From NCBI GenBank assembly GCA_039191605.1, contig JBCCXL010000012.1, positions 140,340-204,339 on the forward strand: DNA of 64,000 bases, given 5' to 3'. Shown here piece after piece: positions 1-8,965 of this stretch (position 1 is the first letter of the stretch; each line of letters starts with the position of its first letter). The notes under the pieces are model-generated. The model worked only from the letters and a program-made list of their open reading frames with translations, was not told the origin of the DNA and did not search any database. Source of the stretch: JBCCXL01 sp039191605 (lineage in GTDB: Bacteria; Acidobacteriota; Thermoanaerobaculia; Multivoradales; JAHZIX01). A program made the translations under genes and the position numbers.

Positions 1-108
1 GGCAGCCGGTCGGTGGACTGGAATCTGCTGCCTCCGGAGGAGAAGCAGAACAAAGCACCGGTCCTCATGCCGACGCCACGCCCGGCCGGGGGCCACGACG
101 ATTTCTGA
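1..108 (+). CDS. C-terminal end of an unknown protein (truncated by window edge)
   Basis: An open frame runs from the first base to a TGA at 106-108 and gives 35 residues, rich in proline near the end (PTPRPAGGHDDF). The start lies outside the window. I do not recognise the family, and the short tail carries no motif. It is kept because it is the only frame that runs in from the edge and its codon use is GC-rich like its neighbours. Confidence 0.4.
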   Translation, partial: GSRSVDWNLLPPEEKQNKAPVLMPTPRPAGGHDDF

Positions 109-210
109 GGCTCAAGATTTACGCCGGCGTTCGATCGCTCTCGTTCAGGATCACCAGGACCGCCGGCATCCCCTGCGTTCGCTCGATAGGGCAGAACGTG
201 TCGCACTTAC

Positions 211-255
211 TCTCAACCCTCTGGCCCTCAACCCTCTGGCCCTCAACCCTTTGGA
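211..255 (+). repeat. 15-bp tandem repeat upstream of the DoxX gene
   Basis: A unit resembling CCTCAACCCTCTGGC occurs three times in a row, the last copy imperfect. It ends next to the ribosome binding site of the following gene. It could change the 5' leader length between strains. No protein is encoded across it. Confidence 0.7.
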
Positions 256-262
256 GACTGCT

Positions 263-646
263 ATGAATCGCTACATCCCCGTGCTCGGCCGCGTCCTCTT
301 CTCGCTGATCTTCATCGCATCGGGCTTCGGCAAGATCGCGGACTTCGGCGGCACCCAGGAGTACATGGCGGCTTACGGCATGCCCGCTACCGCCGTGCTC
401 TTGGTGGGGGCGATCGTGCTGGAGATCTTCGGCGGCGCCTCCGTGCTGCTGGGCTGGAAGACCCGCTGGGGCGCCCTCGCCCTGCTGATCTTCCTGATTC
501 CCGCGACGCTGATCTTCCACTCGGATTTCTCGCAGCAGATCGAGATGATTCAGTTCATGAAGAACCTCGCGCTGATGGGCGGCACCCTGATCGTCTACTC
601 TCTGGGGCCCGGGCCGGTGAGTCTGGACGGTCCCCGGGATTCCTGA
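263..646 (+). CDS. DoxX family membrane protein
   Basis: A small integral membrane protein of 127 residues with four hydrophobic segments, the DoxX layout. The opening RVLFSLIFIASGFGKI (starting about residue 9) is the characteristic first helix of the family. DoxX proteins are linked to respiratory or redox stress functions, but the exact role here is unknown. An upstream TTG at 251 is in frame, but ATG 263 is preferred because GGAG at 253-256 sits at normal spacing. Its stop overlaps the next gene as TGATG, so the two are probably translated together. Confidence 0.85.
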   Translation: MNRYIPVLGRVLFSLIFIASGFGKIADFGGTQEYMAAYGMPATAVLLVGAIVLEIFGGASVLLGWKTRWGALALLIFLIPATLIFHSDFSQQIEMIQFMKNLALMGGTLIVYSLGPGPVSLDGPRDS

Positions 647-1008
647 TGCCGGATTCTCCATCCCAGGGCCCTCTAGAGCAGAGCCCTCAAGGGCAGAGCC
701 CGGAGGAGATCGTCGTCCGCCAGGAGGAGCCGGAAGGCTCCCGCCGGGGCCGCTTCGCGGTGTATGTCGACGGCGTCGAGGCGGGGGAGATGACCTATTT
801 TCGCCGCAAGCCGGAGCTGATCGTCATCGACCACACCGGGGTACCGAAGGAATACGGCGGCCGTGGCCTCGGTCAGCGGCTGGTGGCGGCGGCGGTGGAG
901 GCGACCCGCGCCGCGGGCCATAAGATTCGCCCTCTCTGCCCCTTCGTCCGCGCCGTGATGAAGCGGACGGAGGCTTACCACGACGTGCTGGAAGCCCCTC
1001 TGACCTAG
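646..1008 (+). CDS. GNAT-fold N-acetyltransferase (YjdJ/NATD1-like)
   Basis: A 120-residue protein. Its core matches the small GNAT family COG2388: a VDGVEAGEMTY strand, then VIDHTGVPKEYGGRGLGQRLV with the acetyl-CoA pyrophosphate-binding pattern GGRGLG, then PLCPFVRAVMKR. Members are short stand-alone acetyltransferases with poorly known substrates. The first 35 residues or so are low-complexity (repeated PLEQSPQGQSPEE type) and are probably disordered. The start overlaps the stop of the DoxX gene. The substrate cannot be told from the sequence. Confidence 0.85.
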   Translation: MPDSPSQGPLEQSPQGQSPEEIVVRQEEPEGSRRGRFAVYVDGVEAGEMTYFRRKPELIVIDHTGVPKEYGGRGLGQRLVAAAVEATRAAGHKIRPLCPFVRAVMKRTEAYHDVLEAPLT

Positions 1009-1086
1009 CGGTGCCCCTCGCTGGAGTGCTGCTTCACTGGAGCGCTCCTTCGTGGAAACGCCCTTTTACTGGAGCGCCTGCTGGCC

Positions 1087-2379
1087 CTAGGGCTCGCAGG
1101 CGTCGAAGGTCGTGGTGTCGACGAAGGCGGGGGAGCGCTGCCCCAGGGGATTAGAGAAGGTGAGCTGCTGGCCGCTCTCCAAATCCTCCACCAGGAGCTC
1201 ATATTCCACCGTAGTGGTGGCGGCGCTGAACACCCAATAGCTGCCGGTCACGGAGCAGGCGTCGAGGATTTTCAGCAGCACTTCCCAGTTGTCGTCGCGA
1301 AAGAAGTAGAAGAGCCCGGTGTCCTCGGTGCTGCGGGCGTCCGCCACCTGGCCGACGCCCCGGCGGCCGCGGGCGTCCTGCCAGGTGGAGCTGACGGCGA
1401 AGCGGCCATTCCGCAGGCAGAGACGCTCGGCGGTGGGTTCGCAGGGGCCGTCTGCGCCGGCCTGCTGGCTGAGCAGAAAGGCGAAGCCGTCCTCCAGGGC
1501 GTCCTCTGGCCAGTCGGAGTGCCCAAAGCCCGCAAAGAAGATCTCCTCCCACTCGATATCCAGTCGCTGCCACTGCTGGCGCAGCGCCGGGTAGGCGCTT
1601 TGGAAGTTGGGGTCATCGGTGCCGTAGGCCATGCGCAGCGGCGGCGGCGGGCCGCCGAGCTCGAGCACCGTGCGGTAGGGGGAGCCGAGGGTGAAGACCG
1701 CGCTCCAGCCTCGCTCCGCCGGTCTTGGGCGCCCGGAATAGGCGAGCTCCAGGGCATAGGCGCCGCCGGAGGAATGGCCGGCGAGGGCGCGGCGCCGGGA
1801 ATCGATGGGCTGTTCGTCCTCCAGCAGGGCGAGGGCGGCCCGCAGGATCGCCTCGTCGTCGCCGGGACCAAAGCCCAGGGTCGACTGGCTTCTGGGCACC
1901 AGAAGGGCGCAGCCGAGGGCTTCCGCCACCGGCTGCAGCAGGGAGCGCCAGGATTCTGGCGTCGCCCCGGAACCGTGGAGAAAGACCACCAGGGGCGCCG
2001 GATCCGCGGGGTTGTCGGTCACCGCTGCGGGAAGGTAGCGCAAGGCGTAGCCGCCGGAAGTCGAAGCCCCCGTCGCCGCCACCTCCAGTCGCTTCCAGCC
2101 GGCCTCCGCCGCTTCGACAGCGGGGGCCGTGACCAGCAGAATGAGTATCGCCAGGAGGAGCACCGTAGGACCTGCTGCGAGGTCCTTCTTGAGGCCCTTC
2201 GTGAGGCCGATAAGGAACCGAGGGAGCGTTGGAGAGACCCGGCGAGTCGAGGGCGTTCGGAGGGATTTCAGGCAGGGCCATCGGATTTCGGCCTCTCGGC
2301 GAAGCCTAGACCGTGAGTCGAGAACGCATCTCGTCGATCGGGGCCTCACCGGGTTCGCGGGCTGGTGCGATGGACTCAT
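1087..2379 (-). CDS. Secreted alpha/beta hydrolase with a C-terminal acidobacterial module
   Basis: A hydrophobic segment (TVLLLAILILLV...AVEAAEA) looks like a signal peptide. It is followed by an alpha/beta hydrolase fold. LVVFLHGSG forms the oxyanion strand, GHSSGG carries the nucleophile serine, and FGHSDWPED supplies a plausible catalytic histidine. This resembles carboxylesterase or polyhydroxybutyrate-depolymerase-like enzymes, so it probably acts on an ester outside the cytoplasm. The last 115 residues or so, from CEPTAERLCLRNGRF, form a separate module with paired cysteines, a GLFYFF..NWEVLLKILDAC core and a YWVFSAATTTVEY strand. I recognise this module from the ends of many secreted proteins of Thermoanaerobaculia-like bacteria, with unknown function. 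The start is uncertain: ATG 2379 leaves an odd arginine-rich leader and has no clear ribosome site, so a later non-ATG start is possible. Confidence 0.75.
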   Translation of the reverse strand: MSPSHQPANPVRPRSTRCVLDSRSRLRREAEIRWPCLKSLRTPSTRRVSPTLPRFLIGLTKGLKKDLAAGPTVLLLAILILLVTAPAVEAAEAGWKRLEVAATGASTSGGYALRYLPAAVTDNPADPAPLVVFLHGSGATPESWRSLLQPVAEALGCALLVPRSQSTLGFGPGDDEAILRAALALLEDEQPIDSRRRALAGHSSGGAYALELAYSGRPRPAERGWSAVFTLGSPYRTVLELGGPPPPLRMAYGTDDPNFQSAYPALRQQWQRLDIEWEEIFFAGFGHSDWPEDALEDGFAFLLSQQAGADGPCEPTAERLCLRNGRFAVSSTWQDARGRRGVGQVADARSTEDTGLFYFFRDDNWEVLLKILDACSVTGSYWVFSAATTTVEYELLVEDLESGQQLTFSNPLGQRSPAFVDTTTFDACEP

Positions 2380-2549
2380 GCCCGGAAGCCTATCGCGCCT
2401 GCTCGCTGATCGCTCCTGCTTGCTGAATGTGCTTGCGTGCTGATCACGACGGGAAGAGCCGAGAACGGAAAGACGCAGATCGACGGCAGCGAGCCGTCGG
2501 CCAATCACGCGGAGCTTTCCAACCCTCCCTGAGGGTCAGGAGCCTCACC

Positions 2550-3431
2550 ATGTGCCGTATTCCCTTTGCTTTGCGCTCCTTCTCCTGGAGCCTGGTGCTC
2601 GTCGCCGCCAGCCTCTTCGTCCTCCACGCTACGCCTCTGCAAGCTACACCTCTGCAAGCTAACCCCGTCAACACTGCAACCTCCAATGCTGTGGGAGCTT
2701 CTTCGATGGCCAGCCCCGCCTCTCTCAACGATGCTTCGGACGCCCGTAGCTACGTAGCCCGCGCCTATTGCCTCGAGACCGGTGAGCTCTTCTACACCGA
2801 GCATCACCTGGAGCGCTGGGAAGATGGCCAGCATCTCGGGTCCGAGGTGCAGTACCGCAATCCCGAGGGAGAGGTGATCGCCGAGAAGTCCATCTCATAC
2901 ACCAGCGGTGGCCCCACGCCTACCTTCGAGATGCAGGATCTGCGGGACGGCTACCGGGAAGGCGCGGAGGTCGGCCCGAAATCGGTGCGTCTCTACGGCC
3001 GCAATACCGACGGCGAGCGCAAGGAATCGAAGCTTCGCCTGCCCCGCGGGGCGGTGATCGACGCCGGCTTCCACTACTTCATCCAGCAGGAGTGGGACGC
3101 CTTGGCCAAGGGCAAGACCCGCAAGCTCGACTTCGCGATCCCCATCCGGGGCGAGTTCTTCAGCTTTCGAGTGCGTCCCACCGGCCAGGTGAAGGGATCC
3201 GATGGGCGCCAGCTGCTGAAGATGCGCTTCGAATTGGCCAATCCGCTGCTGCGCTTTCTTGCGGATCCCATTCAGCTGACCTACGACGTCGAGAGGCGCC
3301 GCTTGAGGGTCTACGAGGGACGCTCGAATATTCGCGATGACGACGGCAAGATCTACACCACTCGCATCGTCTTCGCCTATCCCGACGAGGCCGGAGAGGT
3401 GTTGACGCCGCAGTCGCAGCCGGCGGGCTGA
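2550..3431 (+). CDS. Secreted protein of unknown function
   Basis: 293 residues. A signal peptide (residues 1-27, core WSLVLVAASLFVL) is followed by a small peptide repeat ATPLQATPLQANP. The mature part is predicted to be mainly beta strand and acidic/basic mixed, with no cysteine cluster and no motif I recognise. ATG 2550 follows GAGGGTCAGGAG at good spacing. The frame continues upstream but without a signal sequence, so the longer version was not chosen. It stands alone between divergent and downstream genes. It is likely periplasmic or surface-exposed. Confidence 0.7.
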   Translation: MCRIPFALRSFSWSLVLVAASLFVLHATPLQATPLQANPVNTATSNAVGASSMASPASLNDASDARSYVARAYCLETGELFYTEHHLERWEDGQHLGSEVQYRNPEGEVIAEKSISYTSGGPTPTFEMQDLRDGYREGAEVGPKSVRLYGRNTDGERKESKLRLPRGAVIDAGFHYFIQQEWDALAKGKTRKLDFAIPIRGEFFSFRVRPTGQVKGSDGRQLLKMRFELANPLLRFLADPIQLTYDVERRRLRVYEGRSNIRDDDGKIYTTRIVFAYPDEAGEVLTPQSQPAG

Positions 3432-3641
3432 AGCCCCCTCTCGGCTGCCTCTACGCCGGCTCTCGCTGCATCTTCTTTGCCCTTCCTCCCTTTGCCCTCT
3501 TTCTAGGGCGACTGAAGCGTCCGGAGCAGCAGGCTCTCCAACTCTCGCTATACTCCTGAAGCTACCCGCTCGACCGAATTTCCCGGATCCAGACGGCGGA
3601 GCGCACCGTTCGCTCCGCCGCTGCTCGTTGAGGAGACTTCC

Positions 3642-5387
3642 GTGCCCCAATTCGCCCGAACCCTTCATCTCTCCATCGTTGTCCTGCTGCTCTTGCCGTT
3701 GACGCTGCTCGTCGTGACGGCGGATTCTGCCGCCGCCTTCGATCGGGTCACCGGCGAGACCTTCGCCAGCCGCTCCGAGGTCATCGCCAAGCACGGCATG
3801 GCGGCCACCAGCCAGCCGCTGGCGACCCAGGCGGCGCTGGACATCCTGAGGGCGGGGGGCAACGCGGTGGACGCGGCCATCGCCGCTAACGCGGTGCTGG
3901 CGGTGGTGGAGCCCACCGGCTGTGGTCTCGGTGGGGATCTCTTCGCGATCGTGTGGGATGCGGAAACTTCCAAGGTCTACGGCCTCAACGCCTCCGGCCG
4001 TTCCCCTCAGGGGCTGACGCTGGAGACGCTAAAGGCCGAGCTGGAGGAGCAGGGGAGGGACTCCATCCCGCCCCGGGGCGCCCTGCCGGTGAGCGTGCCC
4101 GGCGCCGTCGACGGCTGGTTCGAGCTGCACCAGCGCTTCGGCCACCTGCCCATGGATCAGGTTCTGGCGCCGGCCATTCGCCACGCCCGGGAAGGCTTTC
4201 CCCTCACCGAGCTGATCAGCTACTACTGGCAGCTGAGCGTGCCGATTCTCGGGGAATACAAGAACTTCAAAGAGACCTTCGCCCCCAGCGGTGAGGGGCC
4301 GGCGAAGGGCGAAGTGTTCAGCAATCCCCACATCGCCCGTACCCTGGAGACCCTGGCGACTGAGGGCCGAGACGCCTACTACAAGGGCGACATCGCCCGC
4401 GCCATCGCCGAGGCGGTGAAGGAGGAGGGGGGCTTCCTGACCTATGAAGATCTCGCCGAGCACCGCTCGGAGTGGGTGGAGCCGGTATCCACCACCTACC
4501 GCGGCCATACCGTCTGGCAGCTGCCGCCGAACACCCAGGGCGTCGCCACCCTGCAGATCCTCAATCTCCTGGAGCCCTACGATCTCGCCGATCTCGGCTA
4601 CGGCAGCGCCGAATATCTGCACCTCTTCCTCGAGGCCAAGAAGCTGGCCTTCGAGGACCGCGCCCGCTGGTATGCCGATCCAGACTTCTCGGAGCTGCCC
4701 ATCGAGGGATTGATCTCCAAGGAATATGCCGAGGAGCGCCGGGCCCTGATCAACCCTGAGCGCGCTTCCCGTCGCCTCGAGGCGGGGAACCCCGCTCTCG
4801 AAGAGGGCGACACCATCTACCTCGCCACCGCCGACAAAGACCGCAATATGGTCTCCCTGATCCAGTCCAACTACCGCGGTATGGGCTCCGGCGTAACCCC
4901 GAAGGGCCTCGGCTTCATCCTCCAGAACCGCGGCGAGCTCTTCACCCTCGAAGAGGGGCACCCCAACGTCTACGCCCCCGGCAAGCGGCCCTTCCACACC
5001 ATCATCCCCGGCTTCGCCACCAAGGACGGCCGCCCGCACATGGCCTTCGGGGTGATGGGCGGCGCTACCCAGCCCCAGGGGCAGGCGCAGATCATGATCA
5101 ACATGTTGGACTTCGGCATGAACCTCCAGGAGGCCGGCGATGCCCCCCGCTTCCTGCACCAGGGCTCCTCCCAGCCCACCGGGGAGCAGATGACCGACGG
5201 CGGCCGGGTGATCCTCGAGTCCGGGATCTCCTACGACACCGCCCGCGGCCTGATGTCCAAGGGGCATCGGGTGGGCTACGCTCGCGGCCCCTACGGCGGC
5301 TACCAGGCGGTGATGTGGGATCCGGAGCAGGACGTGCTCTACGGAGCCTCCGAATCCCGCAAGGACGGCCAGGCGGCGGGCTACTGA
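3642..5387 (+). CDS. ggt: Gamma-glutamyltransferase
   Basis: 581 residues, the normal size for this Ntn-hydrolase, which cleaves or transfers the gamma-glutamyl group of glutathione in the periplasm. A signal peptide (core SIVVLLLLPLTLLVV) precedes the mature protein. The N-terminal half has the family sequence MAATSQPLATQAALDILRAGGNAVDAAIA. The autoprocessing site is in EEGDTIYLATADKDR, with Thr391 as the probable new N-terminus and nucleophile. NYRGMGSGVTPKGLGF follows in the small subunit. Translation starts at GTG 3642 behind GAGGAGAC. The usual TTH at the cleavage site is TIY here, as in other DTxY subfamily members, so substrate preference may differ from classical GGT. Confidence 0.93.
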   Translation: MPQFARTLHLSIVVLLLLPLTLLVVTADSAAAFDRVTGETFASRSEVIAKHGMAATSQPLATQAALDILRAGGNAVDAAIAANAVLAVVEPTGCGLGGDLFAIVWDAETSKVYGLNASGRSPQGLTLETLKAELEEQGRDSIPPRGALPVSVPGAVDGWFELHQRFGHLPMDQVLAPAIRHAREGFPLTELISYYWQLSVPILGEYKNFKETFAPSGEGPAKGEVFSNPHIARTLETLATEGRDAYYKGDIARAIAEAVKEEGGFLTYEDLAEHRSEWVEPVSTTYRGHTVWQLPPNTQGVATLQILNLLEPYDLADLGYGSAEYLHLFLEAKKLAFEDRARWYADPDFSELPIEGLISKEYAEERRALINPERASRRLEAGNPALEEGDTIYLATADKDRNMVSLIQSNYRGMGSGVTPKGLGFILQNRGELFTLEEGHPNVYAPGKRPFHTIIPGFATKDGRPHMAFGVMGGATQPQGQAQIMINMLDFGMNLQEAGDAPRFLHQGSSQPTGEQMTDGGRVILESGISYDTARGLMSKGHRVGYARGPYGGYQAVMWDPEQDVLYGASESRKDGQAAGY

Positions 5388-5968
5388 CGGCTAGAACCTG
5401 GAGCCTTCTTCTCGTCTTCGGCTGACGTAGCCCCTGGGGTGTTCTTCCCGATGAGTCCTGGGAACACTCTGCGGGCTGCCCGTCGAAGGGCGCAGAAATA
5501 GGGTGAAGCCTCGGGACAGAAGGGGCACGAGGAAGAGATCTTGATTTCTGCTCACGCTTGACATGTCTATCCATGTCATAAAAAATCTTGACTCGCCATA
5601 ATTAATATCTCCTGCGCCCTTTCTGGAGATCTCGATACGACCTTGGGTGACGACCTCAGGCCGCCGGTGCGGTGTTCAGCTCATCTGTTCGGAGCTGGAA
5701 GCGGCAGGCTGAGTCCCGACTGGATCCTGAAGACCGAGTTGCCGGTACCGGAAAAGTAGGGGCCTTGAGGGAACCAGGTCTTCTCGAGATCCGTACCCTG
5801 GTCAGGCTGATGCGAAGATCCGTAAGTTGAAGAGAAAATGATCTTCGCTGAGTCATTGCTGCGTTGTCTCCGCTCTGTAGGAAGCCCAGCGGTCTAAAGG
5901 ACCCCGGCGCCGGAATCCCCTCCACTCCTTTCTTTTTTTCTCCTCCTACCCTTTTTCGGGAGACCGCA
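5388..5968. other. Non-coding stretch between ggt and the LOV gene
   Basis: 581 bp without a convincing gene. The middle (about 5560-5620) is unusually AT-rich for this part and contains a promoter-like TTGACA and an inverted repeat, listed separately. The rest shows only short overlapping frames with poor codon use. Confidence 0.6.
5559..5578. promoter_or_regulatory. Operator-like inverted repeat overlapping a -35-like hexamer
   Basis: TGACATG and CATGTCA are perfect inverted arms of 7 bp separated by 6 bp (TCTATC). The left arm overlaps TTGACA at 5558-5563, followed by an AT-rich tract. This is the layout of a repressor site over a sigma-70 promoter. It lies about 390 bp upstream of the LOV gene, so its target is uncertain. 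Confidence 0.45.
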
Positions 5969-6757
5969 ATGGACAGACTCTTGGATAGCGTCGGCTTGAT
6001 CACCAATGAGATCAGCAATGGCGTAGTGATCGCCGATGCCCAGGAGGAGGGATTCCCCATCGTGATGGCGAATCACCGCTTCCGGACCCTCACCGGCTAT
6101 GGCGACGAGGAGGTTCTCGGGCGCAGCTGCGCCTTTCTCCAGGGGAACGTGACCCAGAAGACCACGGTGCAGAAGATTTCCAACGCTCTGCGCAAGGGCG
6201 AGCGCTGCCATGTGGTGATTCACAACTACAAGAAGAGCGGGGAGATGTTCCTCAACGAGCTGAAGCTCATTCCCTTCAAGGAAAACGGAACGACGCGCTT
6301 CTACATCGGGATCCTGCACGACGTCACCGCCATCTTCGTCGCCAAGGCCCTCTATCAGCGCAAGAGCCTCACCTCCATGCCCGCCTCGGTCTATAGCCTG
6401 GTGGAGAAATCTCTCGAGATTCCCAAGATCGCCGGCAGCCTCAACCTGCTCTCCGACTTCGGCCTCGCGGTGGTGGACGAGCAAGACGTCATCGTCTTCG
6501 GTACCGAGCCCCTCGCCGAGCTCACCGGCATGAGCTGCGATGAGCTCGTCGGCCAGCCCCTGAGCGCTATTCTCGAATCCACCACCCTGCCCACCCTCAC
6601 CTCAGTCCCCCAAGGCCTCTCCACCGGCTGGCGCCCCGCCAGCCTGGTCTCCCGCGAATCCTCCCGCCATCCCGTGATGGCCTCTACCACCCGGGCGCCC
6701 AACGCAGCGAACAGCACCCTTGGCGTGGTGTTGATGAGGCTGCCGTCGCGGAATTGA
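5969..6757 (+). CDS. LOV-PAS protein without output domain; signalling glutamine replaced by leucine
   Basis: 262 residues. Residues 10-120 are a LOV domain, a PAS-fold blue-light sensor that binds flavin. GRSCAFLQG carries the photoactive Cys54. NYKKSGEMFLNEL supplies the flavin-contacting Asn86 and Asn96. The strand FYIGILHDVT has Leu116 where LOV domains such as YtvA (VGIQND) have the glutamine that relays the signal. A linker helix leads to a second, poorer PAS-like region at about 150-215. The protein then ends without kinase, GGDEF or DNA-binding domain, so it probably acts through a partner. ATG 5969 follows CGGGAGA. The Ser/Pro-rich tail looks disordered. Confidence 0.85.
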   Translation: MDRLLDSVGLITNEISNGVVIADAQEEGFPIVMANHRFRTLTGYGDEEVLGRSCAFLQGNVTQKTTVQKISNALRKGERCHVVIHNYKKSGEMFLNELKLIPFKENGTTRFYIGILHDVTAIFVAKALYQRKSLTSMPASVYSLVEKSLEIPKIAGSLNLLSDFGLAVVDEQDVIVFGTEPLAELTGMSCDELVGQPLSAILESTTLPTLTSVPQGLSTGWRPASLVSRESSRHPVMASTTRAPNAANSTLGVVLMRLPSRN

Positions 6758-6934
6758 GGTTTGATTGCTTGTCGCGTTAGTGGATTGCTTTCTAGTTATT
6801 TCTTTCCATTGGTAGAATTTGGTTGTCGATAGCCCTATTAAGAAAGGGGCGGATTTCGATCTTTTGACACCTGCTCGCGCGACATGTTAGCATTCTCTAT
6901 TGTATTGTAAGTATTAATCTTGGAGGGGCTGCGA

Positions 6935-8965
6935 ATGAGTCATAACTATGTATACGTAGGTTATGGTGACCTCAGATATTTCACCGTTCCTCAAGGTGGT
7001 AAGGAGCTAGGGAAGGGGAGGGTAGTGCAAATTAATGGCCGCGCTATTGGTGTGGCGTATAATCCTAGGGCAGTATTGTATCAAGGCAGGGTGTATATAG
7101 TTTATCAAGGTAAAGATGATCCATCAGGCTATTTGAGGCTGATTGTGCACGGGAGAGTGTTTAGTGATAAAGGTTCTTACATTGACCAATGGCATGGGCC
7201 CTTCAAGATAGCGGAAATGGCAGGGAATGCTATTGCCCAGTCAGATGGTTGTCCAAGCTTAGCAGTTCTCGGAGGGGCATTGGTCACCGTTTATAAAAAG
7301 CGTAACTCGAAGAAGTTGATGCTTGCGTCATTCGACGGTGCAAGGTGGGAAGAGGAAGAGGTTGAGTTGGTCGGTAGTAGGGAGCCTGTCAAGGCTGCAA
7401 AGGCGCCAGGTATTGCCGTTTATAATCATCAACTTCATATCGTGTTCGTGAAAGAGCAAGCAGGCAGCAAGTATGGGAAGCTCTATATGGCGACCCATAA
7501 CAGTTCAGGTTGGACTAGCCATAGTTTGGAGAGTATTGGCCGGGGGAGTGACTATGAAGCTTTCCCGAGTCAAGCCATTAGCTGCTTTGTTGCCGGAGGT
7601 AAGCTTTTTGCAAATATCAGTTTTCCGGTAAAGGGAAAGAGCTCCTTCCCGTCTTATTGTTCATATGATGGTGCTAAATGGAGCGCGGTGAAAGCATATG
7701 AAGGAGCTGGTGGCTGGGTCTGCAGTGATTTTAACGGTGCTTCCTATGGTTCTAGGGGAGGATTCTTCGCTTCCTCCGTGTTTACAAGTAGAGTAGGTGA
7801 AATTAGCGAGTGGTTTACTATCAAATCACTTATGAGGCATGATGGTAAACATTTTGCTGAGTGCAGGTACGGAGGGGGAGGGTATGATCATATTTTTGCG
7901 GAACAATATCTTCATGGCGATCATCATGGTGCGGCTAAAGCTCCGTTGGGGCGGCGAGAAAGATCCCGGTGGATGAATAGTCTTCGTGGTGATCTCTTGC
8001 TGTCAGAAGTCAATCTCCCTGGTAGCCATGACTCGGCTGCTATACGCGACTGGATGAAGCCGTATAAACAAACTCATGTATGCCAGAATCATTCGATTAC
8101 AGACCAGTTGATTGGAGGGGTTCGGGTCCTTGATGTCCGGCTCCAGGTGAAGTTCAGCGAGAAGAAGGGTGTGTTTTTCATGACATGTCATGGCGATCTT
8201 CTCTGGAGCACGTTTCAGTCGTTTGACTCGTTACTGAAGGAATGTCGGGGTTTTCTTGTAAAGAATAAGCGTGAGACGATTGTGATGTCTTTGAAGATTG
8301 ATGAATGGAAGGACGGGGACTCTGCTGATTTTAAAAGGAAGACTTTTTCGGTATTGGCTGATCTGTTGGATGAGGAGGTTTTTGTTAAGCCTAAGGCTGT
8401 ACCCAATTTAAGCCAGGTCCGTGGGAAGATTGTCGTCTTTAATCGGATTAACCATAGCCTCAGGCTCGGGGCGCCCATGCATTGGAACGACAATACAAGT
8501 GGCCAGATGATAGATGAGCCAGGATTAGAGTATTCGATCTATGTACAGGATCAATACAAAGGCCTGCCTGGGATGCATCCCTCAAAGGAGAAGTTCGATT
8601 TGGTCAGTAAGGCATTCGACAAGGGTAAGGGTGTGGTGGTTTGGAATTTCGGTAGCGCTACTTGGTTCGGACTGTTTGGTGTAGACATTCATTCGACTAT
8701 GCTTGAGGCCATTGGCCGGAAGAAATGTAGGAACCGGCCAAAGAAGTTGGGTTGGGTGCTCTTTGATCACTCTTTGGAGCAGCACGCCTTGAGTTTAGTA
8801 CACGAAAAGAAGTCTGGCAGTGCTTTTAAGGATAACTACTTTTACCGCTCAATTACGGACTTGGTGATAGCTTCTAATTTTATGTATGGCATGTCTAAGG
8901 GTGATGATGTTGGATTTGAAAAGGAGTTTACGACCGAAGTCCATTCGGGTTTTGGAGATCTCTGA
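6935..8965 (+). CDS. PI-PLC X-domain-like phospholipase with N-terminal beta-propeller-like repeats
   Basis: 676 residues. Residues 1 to about 330 contain repeated beta-rich units such as GRVYIVYQGK, GALVTVYKKR, HQLHIVFVKE and GKLYMATHNSSGW, typical of propeller blades. Residues from about 345 on match phosphatidylinositol-specific phospholipase C: NLPGSHDSAA with His365, GVRVLDVRLQ, and MTCHGDLL with His419, the two general acid/base histidines. Such enzymes cleave phosphoinositides or GPI anchors. No signal peptide is visible. Base composition is far lower in GC than all flanking genes, and codons ending in A or T are common, which suggests acquisition from elsewhere. ATG 6935 is chosen because TTGGAGGGG sits just upstream. 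Confidence 0.82.
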   Translation: MSHNYVYVGYGDLRYFTVPQGGKELGKGRVVQINGRAIGVAYNPRAVLYQGRVYIVYQGKDDPSGYLRLIVHGRVFSDKGSYIDQWHGPFKIAEMAGNAIAQSDGCPSLAVLGGALVTVYKKRNSKKLMLASFDGARWEEEEVELVGSREPVKAAKAPGIAVYNHQLHIVFVKEQAGSKYGKLYMATHNSSGWTSHSLESIGRGSDYEAFPSQAISCFVAGGKLFANISFPVKGKSSFPSYCSYDGAKWSAVKAYEGAGGWVCSDFNGASYGSRGGFFASSVFTSRVGEISEWFTIKSLMRHDGKHFAECRYGGGGYDHIFAEQYLHGDHHGAAKAPLGRRERSRWMNSLRGDLLLSEVNLPGSHDSAAIRDWMKPYKQTHVCQNHSITDQLIGGVRVLDVRLQVKFSEKKGVFFMTCHGDLLWSTFQSFDSLLKECRGFLVKNKRETIVMSLKIDEWKDGDSADFKRKTFSVLADLLDEEVFVKPKAVPNLSQVRGKIVVFNRINHSLRLGAPMHWNDNTSGQMIDEPGLEYSIYVQDQYKGLPGMHPSKEKFDLVSKAFDKGKGVVVWNFGSATWFGLFGVDIHSTMLEAIGRKKCRNRPKKLGWVLFDHSLEQHALSLVHEKKSGSAFKDNYFYRSITDLVIASNFMYGMSKGDDVGFEKEFTTEVHSGFGDL

